The notes: a model not told the origin generated them from the letters alone. A stretch of DNA of 64,000 bases from Occultella kanbiaonis (GCF_009708215.1 NZ_CP046175.1:3844001-3908000); one strand, 5' to 3'. Positions 53,678 through 63,523 are shown, numbered from the stretch's first letter. Translations and numbers: made by a program.

Positions 53678-54799
53678 CTAGGACCGGGCCGCCTGCTCCA
53701 CCCGGTCGAGGGCGCCGCGTCCGGCCGCCGAGATGCTCGCCTGGCCGAGCACCCGGGTGCCGTCGTAGACGACGATCGACTGCCCGGGTGCGATGCCCCG
53801 CAGCGGCGTGCCCAGCCGGGTGGCCAGGCCTGCGCCGTCGACACGGACCCGGGCCGGCACCGGGTCGCCGTGCGCGCGCACCTGCACGGTCACGTCGGTC
53901 CAGTCGGCCGGGTCGACGTCGTCGGCGAGCCACACCACGTCCCCGGCGGCGATCTCGGTGACGGACAGCAGCTCGCTCGGTCCGACGACGACCCGGTTCG
54001 CCGTCGAGTCCACCTCGAGCACGTAGCGGGGCTTGCCGTCCGCCGCCGGGGCGCCGATGCCCAGGCCCTTGCGCTGTCCGACGGTGAAGCCGTAGGACCC
54101 CTCGTGGCTGCCGACCACCTGCCCGTCGGTGTCGACGACCTCACCCGGCTGCGCGCCGAGGCGAGAACGTAGGAAGCCCCGGGTGTCGCCGTCGGCCACG
54201 AAGCAGATGTCGTAGGAGTCCGGCTTGGCCGACACGCTCAGCCCGCGGCGGGCGGCCTCGGCGCGCACGTCGTCCTTCGACGGGGCGTCCCCGAGCGGGA
54301 AGATCGACCTGCCCAGCCGCTCGGACCCCATCACCGCGAGCACGTAGGACTGGTCCTTGAGCGGGTCAGCGGCGCGGTGCAGCTCGCGCACCCCGCCCGG
54401 TCCCTCGGCGATCCGGGCGTAATGCCCGGTCGCGACGGCGTCGAAGCCCAGCGCGAGTCCGCGGTCCAACAGGGCGGAGAACTTGATGTGCTCGTTGCAG
54501 CGCACGCACGGGTTCGGGGTGCGGCCGGCCGAGTACTCGGACAGGAAGTCCGCGACCACGGTGTCCTCGAACTCCTCGGACAGGTCCCACACGTAGTACG
54601 GGATGCCGAGCACGTCGGCGGCACGGCGGGCGTCGGAGGCATCCTCGATGGAGCAGCACCCGCGGGAGCCGTTGCGGTGCTGGGCGCGGGACCGGGACAG
54701 CGCCATGTGCACACCGACGACGTCGTGCCCGGCGTCCACGGCACGAGCGGCGGCGACGGCGGAGTCCACGCCGCCGGACAGCGCGGCCAGGACGCGCAT
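53678..54799 (-). CDS. mnmA: tRNA-specific 2-thiouridylase
   Basis: A 373-residue enzyme that thiolates uridine-34 of Lys, Glu and Gln tRNAs. The PP-loop ATP motif is '[15 protein letters not shown]' near residue 8. Catalytic cysteines are in '[12 protein letters not shown]' and in '[10 protein letters not shown]'. The C-terminal beta-barrel is present ('[16 protein letters not shown]'). The start codon overlaps the cysteine-desulfurase stop by one base (TGATG), linking sulfur supply with its use. Confidence 0.95.
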   Translation of the reverse strand: MRVLAALSGGVDSAVAAARAVDAGHDVVGVHMALSRSRAQHRNGSRGCCSIEDASDARRAADVLGIPYYVWDLSEEFEDTVVADFLSEYSAGRTPNPCVRCNEHIKFSALLDRGLALGFDAVATGHYARIAEGPGGVRELHRAADPLKDQSYVLAVMGSERLGRSIFPLGDAPSKDDVRAEAARRGLSVSAKPDSYDICFVADGDTRGFLRSRLGAQPGEVVDTDGQVVGSHEGSYGFTVGQRKGLGIGAPAADGKPRYVLEVDSTANRVVVGPSELLSVTEIAAGDVVWLADDVDPADWTDVTVQVRAHGDPVPARVRVDGAGLATRLGTPLRGIAPGQSIVVYDGTRVLGQASISAAGRGALDRVEQAARS

Positions 54800-56043
54800 C
54801 AGCGGCTCCCCCCGGTCATGGTGCCGGTCGCCGCGGCGGTGGGTGCCGCCGTCGGGGTCCGACGCGGGGCGTGCGCCGCTCGGGCCCGCTCGACCACGTC
54901 GGGCAGGACCGCGAGCAGCGTGTCCACGTCCGAGTCGGTGGACGTGTGCCCGAGGGTGAGGCGCACGGCGGAGCGGGCGCGCTCGTCGTCGTCACCCATC
55001 GCGGCCAGCACGTGCGAGGGCTGCTGGACGCCGGCCTGGCACGCGGACCCGGACGAGGCACAGACCCCGACCATGTCCAGCCCGAACAGCAGCGCATCCG
55101 CGTCGGTGCCCTCGATGGTGAAGTGCGCGTTGCCGGGCAGCCGGCGCTCACCCGACGGGGTGCCGCGCAGGGTGGCGCCCGGCACCGCCTCGAGCACGCC
55201 GGCCACGAGCCGGTCCCGCAGGGCCGTCAGCCGGGCGGTCTCCTCGGTCAGGTCGGCGACGGCGGCCCGCACCGCGACCGCGAGCGCGCGGATCCCCGGG
55301 GTGTTGACGGTGCCCGAACGCACGCCGCGCTCCTGCCCGCCACCGTGCAGCACCGGCGTCATGGTCAGGTCACGCCGGGCCAGGAGGGCGCCGACCCCGA
55401 TCGGAGCACCGAGCTTGTGCCCGGACAGCGCGAGCGCGGCAAGCCCGCTCGCCGCGAAGTCGATCGGGACGTGCCCGACGGCCTGGACGGCGTCGGAGTG
55501 CACCGGCACCCCGTGCGCGGCCGCGAGCGCAGCCACCTCGGCGACCGGCTGGATCGAACCGACCTCGTTGTTCGCCCACATCACGGAGATCACCGCTGTG
55601 CGCGGGCCGGCCACCTGGAGAAGGTGGGCGACCTCGTCGAGGCGGATGACGCCGTCGGGTCCCACCGCGAGCACGGTCAGGTGCGCGCCCTCGCGTTCGG
55701 CGAGCCAGTGCGCCGCGTCGAGCACCGCATGATGTTCGACGGCGGAGATCGCCACCCCGGTCGCCTCCGGTCGCGCTTCGGTCGTCGCGAACCACGCGCC
55801 CTTGACAGCGAGGTTGTCCGCCTCGGAGCCGCCCGCGGTGAAGATCACCTCGGTCGGGTGGGCGCCGAGGTCGGCCGCGATGGACTCCCGGGACTCCTCG
55901 ACCACACGCCGGGCGGCGCGGCCGCGAGCGTGCAGCGAGGAGGGGTTGCCCAGTTCGAGGGCGGCCTCGGCGAAGGCGGCCGCCACCTCCGGGCGCACGG
56001 GGGTCGTGGCGGCGTGGTCGAGGTAGACGGGAGGCGTGGTCAC
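54799..56043 (-). CDS. Cysteine desulfurase (NifS/IscS class)
   Basis: A 414-residue PLP enzyme releasing sulfur from cysteine as a persulfide. It begins '[19 protein letters not shown]', the PLP Lys lies in '[16 protein letters not shown]', and the mobile loop with the active Cys is '[10 protein letters not shown]'. An Ala/Thr/Pro-rich tail follows the conserved domain. I use the GTG at 56043, six codons before the first conserved block; the open frame continues far upstream without coding sense. It probably feeds MnmA. Confidence 0.94.
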   Translation of the reverse strand: MTTPPVYLDHAATTPVRPEVAAAFAEAALELGNPSSLHARGRAARRVVEESRESIAADLGAHPTEVIFTAGGSEADNLAVKGAWFATTEARPEATGVAISAVEHHAVLDAAHWLAEREGAHLTVLAVGPDGVIRLDEVAHLLQVAGPRTAVISVMWANNEVGSIQPVAEVAALAAAHGVPVHSDAVQAVGHVPIDFAASGLAALALSGHKLGAPIGVGALLARRDLTMTPVLHGGGQERGVRSGTVNTPGIRALAVAVRAAVADLTEETARLTALRDRLVAGVLEAVPGATLRGTPSGERRLPGNAHFTIEGTDADALLFGLDMVGVCASSGSACQAGVQQPSHVLAAMGDDDERARSAVRLTLGHTSTDSDVDTLLAVLPDVVERARAAHAPRRTPTAAPTAAATGTMTGGSR

Positions 56044-56220
56044 GGTCCACCAGTCTACGTTCCGCGGCGCGGGGCCTCCGTGGGCGGGTTCGGACGGCGG
56101 CGGAGTGCCGTGCCGCTCCCGGGCCGCCCGCTCGCCGCATGCGCGAGGTCGGACCCGAGGCCGATGGGCAGTTCTGCACGGGCCCCGGTGCGGCGCCGTC
56201 CGTGCGAGCCCATACGCTCT

Positions 56221-56232
56221 GGGCACGTGCCC
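56221..56232. promoter_or_regulatory. Perfect palindrome upstream of the beta-propeller gene
   Basis: GGGCACGTGCCC is a perfect 12-bp palindrome 40 bp before the GTG at 56272, just downstream of a -10-like CATACGCT. It could be an operator for the following operon; it may also be chance in GC-rich DNA. The 228-bp gap holds no gene I can support. Confidence 0.3.
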
Positions 56233-56271
56233 GAGCACCGAGGGCGGCGGGATCGACGAGCAGGGGGCGGC

Positions 56272-57999
56272 GTGAGCGAGACGAACGATCCGGGCAGGCA
56301 GACCTCCTCGGGCGCCGGGTCGGGTTCGGGTGGCGGGCCGGGCTACGGCGTCGGTGAGAACTACGGTGGCGCACCCTCCCCGTACGGCGCGGCGGCGCCC
56401 GATCCGTATGCGGGTGCCGGGGCGGGTGGCTCGGGGCCGACGCCGGCTGCCGGCTCCCCCGACCCCTTCGGTGGCGGGCCGGCGCCCTGGGATCAACCCA
56501 CGGTCGGCAGCGGCGGCGGCGCGAACCCATCCCCGTACGGCATGGACCCCGCCCAAGCGCACGGCTCGCCCTACCTGCAGCCGGGCGGTTACGTCCCACC
56601 GAGCACCCGCTCCACCGGGCGCACTGGCTGCCTCGTCGCCGCCGTGATCGTCGGTGCGGTCATGGTGCTCGTCGTCGGCCTGATCGTCGCCTTCGTCGTG
56701 GCGCTGGGCCGGACGAGCGGCTCGGAGCCCACGCCCGACCCGCCGGCGACCACGGACCACCTGACCGAGACCTGGCTCGCGACGCCGCAGGACCTCTCCC
56801 CCGGCGTCGGCGCCGACACCCAGCTCGGCATCGGCGTCGACGGTGCGTTCACCGGCCCGTCCTTCATCGGTGGTGAGAGCGCGTGGATCGTGACCCTCGA
56901 CGACGCCGGCAGCGCGCCGTTCGCGGTCGCCGGACTCGACCCGGCCACCGGGGCGCCGCTCTGGGAGCACGACCTGCCCGGGGTGCTCTGCGGCGACGCC
57001 GAACTCGACGCCGTGATCATGTGCGTCAGCCGCGACGGCGGCGCCTGGCAGGGGCACGTGATCGACGCGGCCACCGGGGAGATCCGGCTCACCTGGGCGA
57101 CCGACCTGACCAGTGCCGCGACCGTGCACCACACCGCCGCCGGGCTGATCGTGGTCGGGGACAACGGGCCACAGGCCCCGCACGCGCGGATCAGCTTGCT
57201 CACCCGGGAGGGCGCCACGGCCTGGAGCGTGGACCTCGCCGACATCCCCGGCGGCGAGTCGCTGTTCAGCGACTTCCTGGCCAGCGACCTGGGCAACTCG
57301 GACTCCGACGACGCCGAGGCGACCCTGGAGCGACCGCGCTGGCGCCAGCTCGACGGCGGCCTGATCATGCTGTGGTCCACGCCGGGCGCCGCGATCATCG
57401 ACCCCGCCACCGGAACCGTGTTCGCCCACGAGTGCCGCCGCGCCACTGTCGCAGGCTCGGCCTACTACTGCGTCACCGACGCCGGCATCACCCGGCACGA
57501 CCTCGACGGCAAGGTGGTGTGGACGCTGCCTGGCCTGACCCTGACCCACCCGTCGGACATCTCGCCGGGCCGGCCGGTCGCCTACGACGAGTCGAACCAC
57601 GCCATCGTCGGCGTCGACTGGGACACCGGCACGGTCACCAACACCGTGGCCACCCTGGCGCCGTCGTCGGGCGGCTTCGTGCCCGGTGTCAGCCCGCTCA
57701 GCAGCTCCGGCAGCCCGGAGCATCTGGTCGTTGCCGGCGGCGCGTCCATGATCGCGCTGGCACCGGACTCCGACACGCTCGCCTGGACGTGGGAGCCGGA
57801 GGACGGCGGCTACATCGGTGACGTGTACGTGGTCGGGGACCTGCTCGTGCTCGACGGCTTCGACCAGGTCGGGTTCGATCCACTCACGGGCGACGAACTC
57901 TGGACCGCACGGGTGGACACCGGGATCTACCGGCAGGTGGTCGGCGACCGGGTCGCCACGATCGGGTTCGAGGGCATCGCGCTGTTGGAGCTGCCGTGA
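56272..57999 (+). CDS. Membrane-anchored PQQ-like beta-propeller protein (first of pair)
   Basis: A 575-residue protein. Residues ~1-115 are Gly/Pro/Tyr-rich and disordered, and one helix ('LVAAVIVGAVMVLVVGLIVA') crosses the membrane. The extracytoplasmic ~430 residues form a PQQ-like beta-propeller with repeated 'GLDPATGAPLWEHDLPG', 'VIDAATGEIRLTW' and 'GFDPLTGDELWTARVDTG' blades. No cofactor site is evident; such propellers usually serve as binding platforms. GTG start. Its stop overlaps the next small frame by 4 bp. Confidence 0.85.
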   Translation: MSETNDPGRQTSSGAGSGSGGGPGYGVGENYGGAPSPYGAAAPDPYAGAGAGGSGPTPAAGSPDPFGGGPAPWDQPTVGSGGGANPSPYGMDPAQAHGSPYLQPGGYVPPSTRSTGRTGCLVAAVIVGAVMVLVVGLIVAFVVALGRTSGSEPTPDPPATTDHLTETWLATPQDLSPGVGADTQLGIGVDGAFTGPSFIGGESAWIVTLDDAGSAPFAVAGLDPATGAPLWEHDLPGVLCGDAELDAVIMCVSRDGGAWQGHVIDAATGEIRLTWATDLTSAATVHHTAAGLIVVGDNGPQAPHARISLLTREGATAWSVDLADIPGGESLFSDFLASDLGNSDSDDAEATLERPRWRQLDGGLIMLWSTPGAAIIDPATGTVFAHECRRATVAGSAYYCVTDAGITRHDLDGKVVWTLPGLTLTHPSDISPGRPVAYDESNHAIVGVDWDTGTVTNTVATLAPSSGGFVPGVSPLSSSGSPEHLVVAGGASMIALAPDSDTLAWTWEPEDGGYIGDVYVVGDLLVLDGFDQVGFDPLTGDELWTARVDTGIYRQVVGDRVATIGFEGIALLELP

Positions 58000-58148
58000 G
58001 CACCGTGAACCACGCCGCGGTGGTCGGCGGGATCGCCGCGGACCGGGAGAATGTCAGCGTGATGCATGCACTCACCACCGCTGGATCACCGGCTCGCGCC
58101 GCCTACCCGATCGTGACCGGGGGCATCGCGCCGGTGGAGGTCTCGTGA
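57996..58148 (+). CDS. 50-codon ORF coupled on both sides between two beta-propeller genes
   Basis: GTG at 57996 overlaps the upstream stop (GTGA) and TGA at 58148 overlaps the downstream GTG start at 58145 (GTGA again), so the frame fits the gap exactly. The product (VSTVNHAAVVGGIAADREN...) has no known domain and no membrane helix. It may be a real small protein, a translational bridge that keeps ribosomes moving, or a coincidence. Confidence 0.4.
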   Translation: MSTVNHAAVVGGIAADRENVSVMHALTTAGSPARAAYPIVTGGIAPVEVS

Positions 58149-60085
58149 CCGACCAGACCGACGACGGCGACGACGAGTTCCGCGGCAGCGCACGGTTCCA
58201 GGGCGGGGCCCGCTTCGGTGAGGCCCCGGCGGGCACCGACGCCGATGACCCGGCCACTGCGTCGGAGGACGACGAAGCGCCCGGCAGCACCGGCTACACA
58301 CCCTCCTACGGCACGACGGGCTACACGCCCTCGTACGGGACCACGGACTACTCGCCACCCGCCTACGGCACGTCCGGCTACCAGCCGCCGAACTACAACG
58401 CCCCCGCGAACCCCTACGTCGGGCTCGGCGACCCCTCCGAAACCGCCACCGACCCCGTCACGGTCGATCCGCCGTCGACCGTGCAGCCCTGGGCCGCGGC
58501 GGGCTCCACCGGCATCGACCCCTCGACGGTGACCACCGGCCCGGCCGAGGACACCCGGGTGGCGCTCGGCCGGATCGAGCCGAAGCGGATCGAGGTGACT
58601 CGCGTCGCACCACCCGCCGCCGGTGCGCCGACCCGGCCGGTCACACCCGCGGCCACCGAACCGGTCGTGGTCCGGATGCCGCCCCGCACCGATCGCGTCC
58701 ACCCTGTCGTCCGCAGACGGAACCAGCGCCGGACCCGCCGCTTCATCGCGGTCGCGTCGGCCGTGGGCGTCATCGGGATCGCCCTGCTGATCGTTTTCCG
58801 GCTCGCCGGCGGCCCGTCCGGGGCGTTCGACAGCCGCCCGGACATCGAGGGCGACGCCGACCCGTTCGACACCCGCTGGGAGGTGACCGCGGACACGCTC
58901 CTGCCCGGGGCGTCGGAGTTCCTGCCGGTGAACTCCGCCGACTGGTTCGAGTACCGCGCCCCGTACCTGATCCCCGGCGACGACGCCTGGGCCGCCATCG
59001 TCAACGACGCCACCATCAGTGTCGCGGACGACGCCGACGTCGTGGCCGCGGACGTGGTCGCGTTCGACCCCGAGACCGGGGCCCTGCTCTGGGACGCGCC
59101 GCTGCCCGGCGGCCTGTGCGCGGAACGTCTCACGGATGCCCAGGGACTCGTCTGCCTGGGTCGCACAGACGACGACGGATGGGCGATCACCCTGTTCTCG
59201 ATGGACGACGGAGCGATCATCGCCACGCACCCGGTGGCCGATATCGGCCAGCCGTGGAACGTGCACCTGAGTTCGGCCGGGCTGCTCGTCATCACAGAGG
59301 GCTCCCCTGGGGAGTTCACGACGCTGAACCTGCTCTCGGTCGCCGACGGCACGCTGACCTGGTCCCATGACCTGGCCGACCTGCCGGACACCGAGGACCT
59401 GTTCCGGGAGGACGACTCCACCGGCCGAATCCGGGTGGTCCCGTATCTGCCGATCTGGCGGGACGTGGGCGCGAACACGTTGCTGTGGGCCTCCTCCGTG
59501 ACGCTCCACATCGACCCGCTCACCGGCGAGCTGACCCCCCGCCAGTGCTACGAGCTCGCCGTGGTCGAGGACACCTTCGCGTGTGACTCGATCGACGGGA
59601 CCACCCGCTTCGCGGCCGACGGCACCGAGCTGTGGCACTCCGAGCAGATCCGTCTGGAGGGGTCGGCGTTCCTGCCGGCCCCGGCGCTGGTGAACACCGG
59701 CACCCCGGGCGTCGTGCGGGCCACCGACTGGGACCGCGGCGGCGTGGGCGACCCCCTGCTCGAGTACTCGCTGCCGCAGTCCACGAACCTCTCCGGCACC
59801 GCGCAGTACCCCTTCTTCAACACCGAGTCCGAGCTCGTACTGCTGAGCGAGGACGGCGGGTCGACGCGCTGGATCACGCAGATCCGGAACATGAACTCCA
59901 TCACGGACGTCGTCGTCGTCGAGGACGTCGCGATCGTCACCGGCTACATCTCCTTCGGCCTGGACCTCGGCACCGGGGAGATGCTCTGGTCCCGGGACAC
60001 CAACGGCGACATCCACCTCGTCGACGGCCGGCCCGTCTCGTTCAGCTACAGCGGGTTCGCGCTGCTCGAGCTCCCGGAGGCGTGA
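58145..60085 (+). CDS. Membrane-anchored PQQ-like beta-propeller protein (second of pair)
   Basis: A 646-residue paralogue of the gene before it. It has an acidic N-terminus, a tandem Tyr-Gly-Thr repeat region (~50-80, units like SYGTTGYTP), further Pro/Thr-rich sequence, a basic RRRNQRRTRR stretch and one membrane helix near ~205-220. The extracytoplasmic propeller contains 'AFDPETGALLWDAPLPGGLC', 'LDLGTGEMLWSRDTNGD' and the same C-terminal GFALLELP-type ending as the first protein (EGIALLELP). The shared architecture indicates duplication. Confidence 0.84.
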   Translation: MTDQTDDGDDEFRGSARFQGGARFGEAPAGTDADDPATASEDDEAPGSTGYTPSYGTTGYTPSYGTTDYSPPAYGTSGYQPPNYNAPANPYVGLGDPSETATDPVTVDPPSTVQPWAAAGSTGIDPSTVTTGPAEDTRVALGRIEPKRIEVTRVAPPAAGAPTRPVTPAATEPVVVRMPPRTDRVHPVVRRRNQRRTRRFIAVASAVGVIGIALLIVFRLAGGPSGAFDSRPDIEGDADPFDTRWEVTADTLLPGASEFLPVNSADWFEYRAPYLIPGDDAWAAIVNDATISVADDADVVAADVVAFDPETGALLWDAPLPGGLCAERLTDAQGLVCLGRTDDDGWAITLFSMDDGAIIATHPVADIGQPWNVHLSSAGLLVITEGSPGEFTTLNLLSVADGTLTWSHDLADLPDTEDLFREDDSTGRIRVVPYLPIWRDVGANTLLWASSVTLHIDPLTGELTPRQCYELAVVEDTFACDSIDGTTRFAADGTELWHSEQIRLEGSAFLPAPALVNTGTPGVVRATDWDRGGVGDPLLEYSLPQSTNLSGTAQYPFFNTESELVLLSEDGGSTRWITQIRNMNSITDVVVVEDVAIVTGYISFGLDLGTGEMLWSRDTNGDIHLVDGRPVSFSYSGFALLELPEA

Positions 60086-60091
60086 GCGGAC

Positions 60092-61333
60092 TCAGCCGCC
60101 GAGGAACGCCAGGGCGCCGCTGACCGCCTCGCGGCCGGCCCGGTTCGCACCGATCGTGGATGCCGACGGGCCGTAGCCGACCAGATGCAGGCGCGGTTCG
60201 GCCGCCACCTGGGTGCCGGCCATCTCGATGCCGCCGCCATGGCCGCGCAGGCGCAGCGGGGCCAGGTGGTCCAGCTGCGAACGGAACCCGGTGGCCCAGA
60301 GGATGGCGTCGGCACGCTGTTCGGAGCCGTCCGCCCAGCGCACGCCGGTCGGGGTGATCTCGGTGAACATGGGCCTGCGGTCCATGACCCCGCGCTCGGC
60401 GGCGGCGCGCAGTGTCGGGGTCCAGATCAGACCGGTCACGCTGACCACGCTGCGCGGCGGCAGGCCCGCTCGGACCCGCTCCTCGACGAGCGCGACGGCC
60501 CTTCGCCCGGCGTCGGGGTCGAACTCGTCGTCGCGCCAGACCGGCTCCCGGCGGGTCACCCAGGTGGTGGCGGCGACGTGGGAGATCTCCTCCAGCAACT
60601 GCACCGCCGAGATGCCGCCGCCGACGACGATCACGTGCCGGCCGGCGAACTCGTCGGCGCTCACGTAGTCGGCGGTGTGGAGCTGGCGGCCCCGGAACGT
60701 CTCCTGGCCGGGGTAGATCGGCCAGAACGGCTTCGTCCAGGTCCCGGTCGCGTTGATCACGACCCGGGCGGACACCCCGCCGCGGTCGGTCGACGCGAGC
60801 AGCCGGCCGCGCGGGTCGTCGTCGGTGCGGGCGACCCGGTGCACGTGCACCGGCCGCAGGATCGGCAGGTCGAAGTCGCGCTCGTAGTCCCCGTAGTAGG
60901 AGGGCACCACCTCCCGCGACGGCGCGCACGGGTCCACCTCGGGCAGCTCCCGCCCGGGCAGGTCGTGCACCTTGTTCACCGTGGCCATCCGCAGGGTGCG
61001 CCACCGGTGCCGCCAGGCACCGCCCGGCCCCGCCTCGCCGTCGAGCACCACGAACGTGCCCGACGGCGGCCGGTCGCCGTCAGCGGTCGGCGTCGCCGTC
61101 GCGGGGGTGAGTCCGCGACGGCGCAGGTGGTACGCGGCGGACAGCCCGGCCTGACCGGCGCCGATCACGACGACGTCGGCGCTGCTCGGCAGCGGCTGGG
61201 CCGCATCGAACGCGCCCTCATCGATGGTCGACGGCGGAGCGTGCGTGGGCTGCGCGGTCGCCGCGGTCTCGGGTCGGGTAGCGACCGAGCGGCCGGCGAC
61301 TCCTGGATGCTCGCGGGTCAGGTCGGTGGTCAC
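60092..61333 (-). CDS. NAD(P)/FAD-dependent oxidoreductase, flavin-monooxygenase-like (CzcO type)
   Basis: A 413-residue flavoprotein. After ~50 disordered residues the FAD loop is 'VVVIGAGQAGLSAAYHLRRR', then 'GGAWRHRWRTLRMATVNKVH' (a monooxygenase-like motif), the NADP loop 'VIVVGGGISAVQLLEEIS' and 'ADAILWATGFRSQLDHLAPL'. Members include flavin monooxygenases and proteins annotated as putative K+-transport flavoproteins; the substrate is unknown. GTG start at 61333 without a strong ribosome site. It converges on the propeller gene with a 6-bp gap. Confidence 0.88.
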   Translation of the reverse strand: MTTDLTREHPGVAGRSVATRPETAATAQPTHAPPSTIDEGAFDAAQPLPSSADVVVIGAGQAGLSAAYHLRRRGLTPATATPTADGDRPPSGTFVVLDGEAGPGGAWRHRWRTLRMATVNKVHDLPGRELPEVDPCAPSREVVPSYYGDYERDFDLPILRPVHVHRVARTDDDPRGRLLASTDRGGVSARVVINATGTWTKPFWPIYPGQETFRGRQLHTADYVSADEFAGRHVIVVGGGISAVQLLEEISHVAATTWVTRREPVWRDDEFDPDAGRRAVALVEERVRAGLPPRSVVSVTGLIWTPTLRAAAERGVMDRRPMFTEITPTGVRWADGSEQRADAILWATGFRSQLDHLAPLRLRGHGGGIEMAGTQVAAEPRLHLVGYGPSASTIGANRAGREAVSGALAFLGG

Positions 61334-61340
61334 GTCCGTC

Positions 61341-62189
61341 TCAACCAGTCCGCCACGGCGGATCTTCCGGACCCCAGGTCTGCCCGGCCGACTCGATCCG
61401 GACGCAGTGCCCGGCACCGGCACGCTCACCGCCCAGTTCTTCGGTGAACACGCAGATCCCGGTGCCGACGTCCAGGCGCACCCGGTAGGCGTCGGCGTAG
61501 TCGCCCTCGCGCTTGCGCCAGTTGTCGGCGAGATCGGTCGTCTCGTTCGGGAGCAGGGCGCAACAGGAGCATCGCGGGTCGTAGGCAGGGGTGGTGCGGA
61601 GCACGGCCTCCCAAGCGGGGCGGCCCTCGTGCTCGACGGCACGGACCTCCTCGATCGCGGTGCCCGGCACCACCTCGCCGGCCACCAGTGCCGCGAGGGC
61701 GTCGGGATCGTCCTGGTCGTGCTGCCCGTCGGTGAGTTCGATCGGATCGAGCATCGCGACCCAGTGGTAGTTCTGGTACATCGGCGCGTCGTGGTCGAAG
61801 CGGTCGGTGCGGCGTCGCCGGACGAGACCTGCGCCGTCGATGACCGTCTCGGCCAGGCGGCGGGACTGCTGCTCGCGGTACCGCTCGCCGGCAGTCCTCG
61901 CGCGGTGGGCGGGATCGGCGAGCTCGGGTTCCCGCGCGAGAGCCTCCGCATCGAACGCGATCAGGAAGCCATTGGACGACCCGACGACCTGCCTCTCGTC
62001 GAGGAGCTCCCGGCCGTCAAGGGTCTCGACCCGGATCCGGTTCGGGCGCTCCATCCAGGCGCGGACGGGCCCATCGGAGTACAGCCCGGTCCAGCGCGCT
62101 GTGAGTGTCACGGTGCGCCAGCGCCACGGCGAGGACCGCGCCAGGGCACGGAAATCCTCGACGTCCGGGACCGTGGGTGCGAGCGACAT
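61341..62189 (-). CDS. Conserved protein of unknown function
   Basis: A 282-residue soluble protein, unrecognised. Visible features are 'SPWRWRTVTLTARWTG', 'RVETLDGRELLDER', a central Arg/Asp-rich part, 'YDPRCSCCALLPNE' with three clustered Cys that could bind metal, and 'YRVRLDVGTGICVFTEELGG'. No signal or helix. The start at 62189 (MSLAPTVPD) is the first Met with coding character. It lies 7 bp upstream of the flavoprotein on the same strand and is probably cotranscribed. Confidence 0.7.
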   Translation of the reverse strand: MSLAPTVPDVEDFRALARSSPWRWRTVTLTARWTGLYSDGPVRAWMERPNRIRVETLDGRELLDERQVVGSSNGFLIAFDAEALAREPELADPAHRARTAGERYREQQSRRLAETVIDGAGLVRRRRTDRFDHDAPMYQNYHWVAMLDPIELTDGQHDQDDPDALAALVAGEVVPGTAIEEVRAVEHEGRPAWEAVLRTTPAYDPRCSCCALLPNETTDLADNWRKREGDYADAYRVRLDVGTGICVFTEELGGERAGAGHCVRIESAGQTWGPEDPPWRTG

Positions 62190-62324
62190 CGGACCATTGT
62201 GGGTGGTCCGCGGGACGATTGCAGCAGCAATTCCGGCGGCCACACCGCCGTGGCTGCGGCGCGCGAGAGGCCCACCTCTACCGCGCGGATCCACTCGAAC
62301 CGCAGCGGCGCATCTATTGCGTAT

Positions 62325-62339
62325 CCGCAGTAACTGCGG
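62325..62339. promoter_or_regulatory. Inverted repeat in a divergent promoter region
   Basis: CCGCAG-TAA-CTGCGG is a perfect dyad with 6-bp arms, between the divergent genes starting at 62189 and 62385. A plus-strand -10-like GGATACGT follows at ~62347. Candidate operator; no regulator is assigned. Confidence 0.4.
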
Positions 62340-62384
62340 CAGACTGGATACGTCCCCACGAGCCGTAATCACCCGGAGGTCGCC

Positions 62385-62774
62385 GTGTCCACCGAGAACC
62401 GCCTGCAGACCGCACTCGAGCAGGCACGCGCCGAGCTCGACGCGTGCGACCCCTCGTCGGCGGCCGGCTCCCTGCCCCACCTGCGTGCCGCCGTCGGGCA
62501 TCTCGCCGACGCCGTCGACGAGGCGATGGCGATGGCCGTCCTCGAGGAGGGCACCTCACTACGTGCGGCCGGCGCGATGGCCGGCCTGTCCGAGAACGCG
62601 GTCCCGCCCCGCCTTGGCCGCACGGCCGCGCTCGCCTCGTACCGCGACGCCAGCGGGCGGGTCTCCGCCCGGGGCGTCGAGCGGGCCCGGTATGACGTGG
62701 AGCGCGGCGACTACTCCCCCGCCCCCGAGGCCGACCGCGAGCCCATGCGGTTCCGGCCGCGCCGCCCCGATTGA
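62385..62774 (+). CDS. Small protein with helix-turn-helix-like segment
   Basis: A 129-residue protein starting at GTG 62385 with CGGAGG nearby. The N-terminal half is helical ('LQTALEQARAELDACDPSSA'). The stretch 'EEGTSLRAAGAMAGLSENAV' resembles a helix-turn-helix of the kind found in small actinobacterial regulators. A basic 'RFRPRRPD' tail ends the protein. Function unknown. It precedes the VWA gene by 89 bp on the same strand. Confidence 0.6.
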   Translation: MSTENRLQTALEQARAELDACDPSSAAGSLPHLRAAVGHLADAVDEAMAMAVLEEGTSLRAAGAMAGLSENAVPPRLGRTAALASYRDASGRVSARGVERARYDVERGDYSPAPEADREPMRFRPRRPD

Positions 62775-62863
62775 GCCGCACCCGACCCGGGCCGCCACCG
62801 GCGCCGACCGCAACCACCCGACACCAGCCACCGATACCACCCCCACCGACGAAGGGACCCGTC

Positions 62864-63523
62864 ATGACCGACCAGAACTTCACCCACATCGCGTTCCTGC
62901 TCGACCGCTCCGGCTCGATGCAGTCCATCAAGTCCGACACCGTCGGAGGCTTCGACGCGTTCATCGCCGAGCAGCGTGGCGAGCCGGGCCGGTGCACGGT
63001 CTCCCTGGCCCAGTTCGACAACGAGTACCAGGAGGTCTATGCGGATCGACCGATCGCCGACGTGCCCTCCCTCGAGCTGGTCCCGCGCGGAAGCACGGCC
63101 ATGCTCGATGCCATCGGACGCCTCATCAACGCCACCGGCGCCCGGCTCGCCGCCCTGCCCGAGGCGGAGCGGCCGGGCACCGTGATCGTCGGCATCATGA
63201 CCGACGGCCTCGAGAACGCCTCGAAGGAGTTCAGCCGCGCCCAGATCAAGGCGATGATCGGCGAGCAGACCGACCGCTACGGCTGGCAGTTCCTGTACAT
63301 GGGCGCCAACCAGGACGCGATCGAGGTCGGCACCGGGCTTGGCGTGGACCCGGGCCTGGCGGTCACCTACTCCTCGACCAAGGTCGACGCGGCGATGCGC
63401 ATGACCAGCAGGAAGGTCGCCGGGGTGCGCGCCGCCATGGCCGCAGGCATGGCCGCACCGGCCGCGCGTGCCGCGCACGGCTACACCGAGGCGGAGCGCG
63501 CCGAGGTGGGCGAGGACGGCTGA
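62864..63523 (+). CDS. VWA-domain protein
   Basis: A 219-residue soluble von Willebrand A protein. The metal-ion-dependent adhesion site is complete: DRSGSM (DxSxS), Thr in 'PRGSTAMLDAIG' and Asp in 'VGIMTDGLENAS'. The C-terminus is Ala-rich. Similar stand-alone cytosolic VWA proteins occur in phages and bacteria, sometimes with stress or tellurium-resistance genes; none are visible here. GAAGGGA precedes the ATG. The 3' end overlaps the convergent EamA gene by 43 bp. Confidence 0.87.
   Translation: MTDQNFTHIAFLLDRSGSMQSIKSDTVGGFDAFIAEQRGEPGRCTVSLAQFDNEYQEVYADRPIADVPSLELVPRGSTAMLDAIGRLINATGARLAALPEAERPGTVIVGIMTDGLENASKEFSRAQIKAMIGEQTDRYGWQFLYMGANQDAIEVGTGLGVDPGLAVTYSSTKVDAAMRMTSRKVAGVRAAMAAGMAAPAARAAHGYTEAERAEVGEDG

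Noticed and set aside
56221-56232. GGGCACGTGCCC as a replication or partition site
   Set aside because: A single 12-bp palindrome with no repeats, AT-rich stretch or dnaA/parB genes nearby; kept only as a weak operator candidate.
54871-56271. Upstream extension of the first beta-propeller frame through the cysteine desulfurase gene
   Set aside because: Coding character and the signal for translation begin only at the GTG at 56272; the upstream part is antisense to a conserved enzyme.
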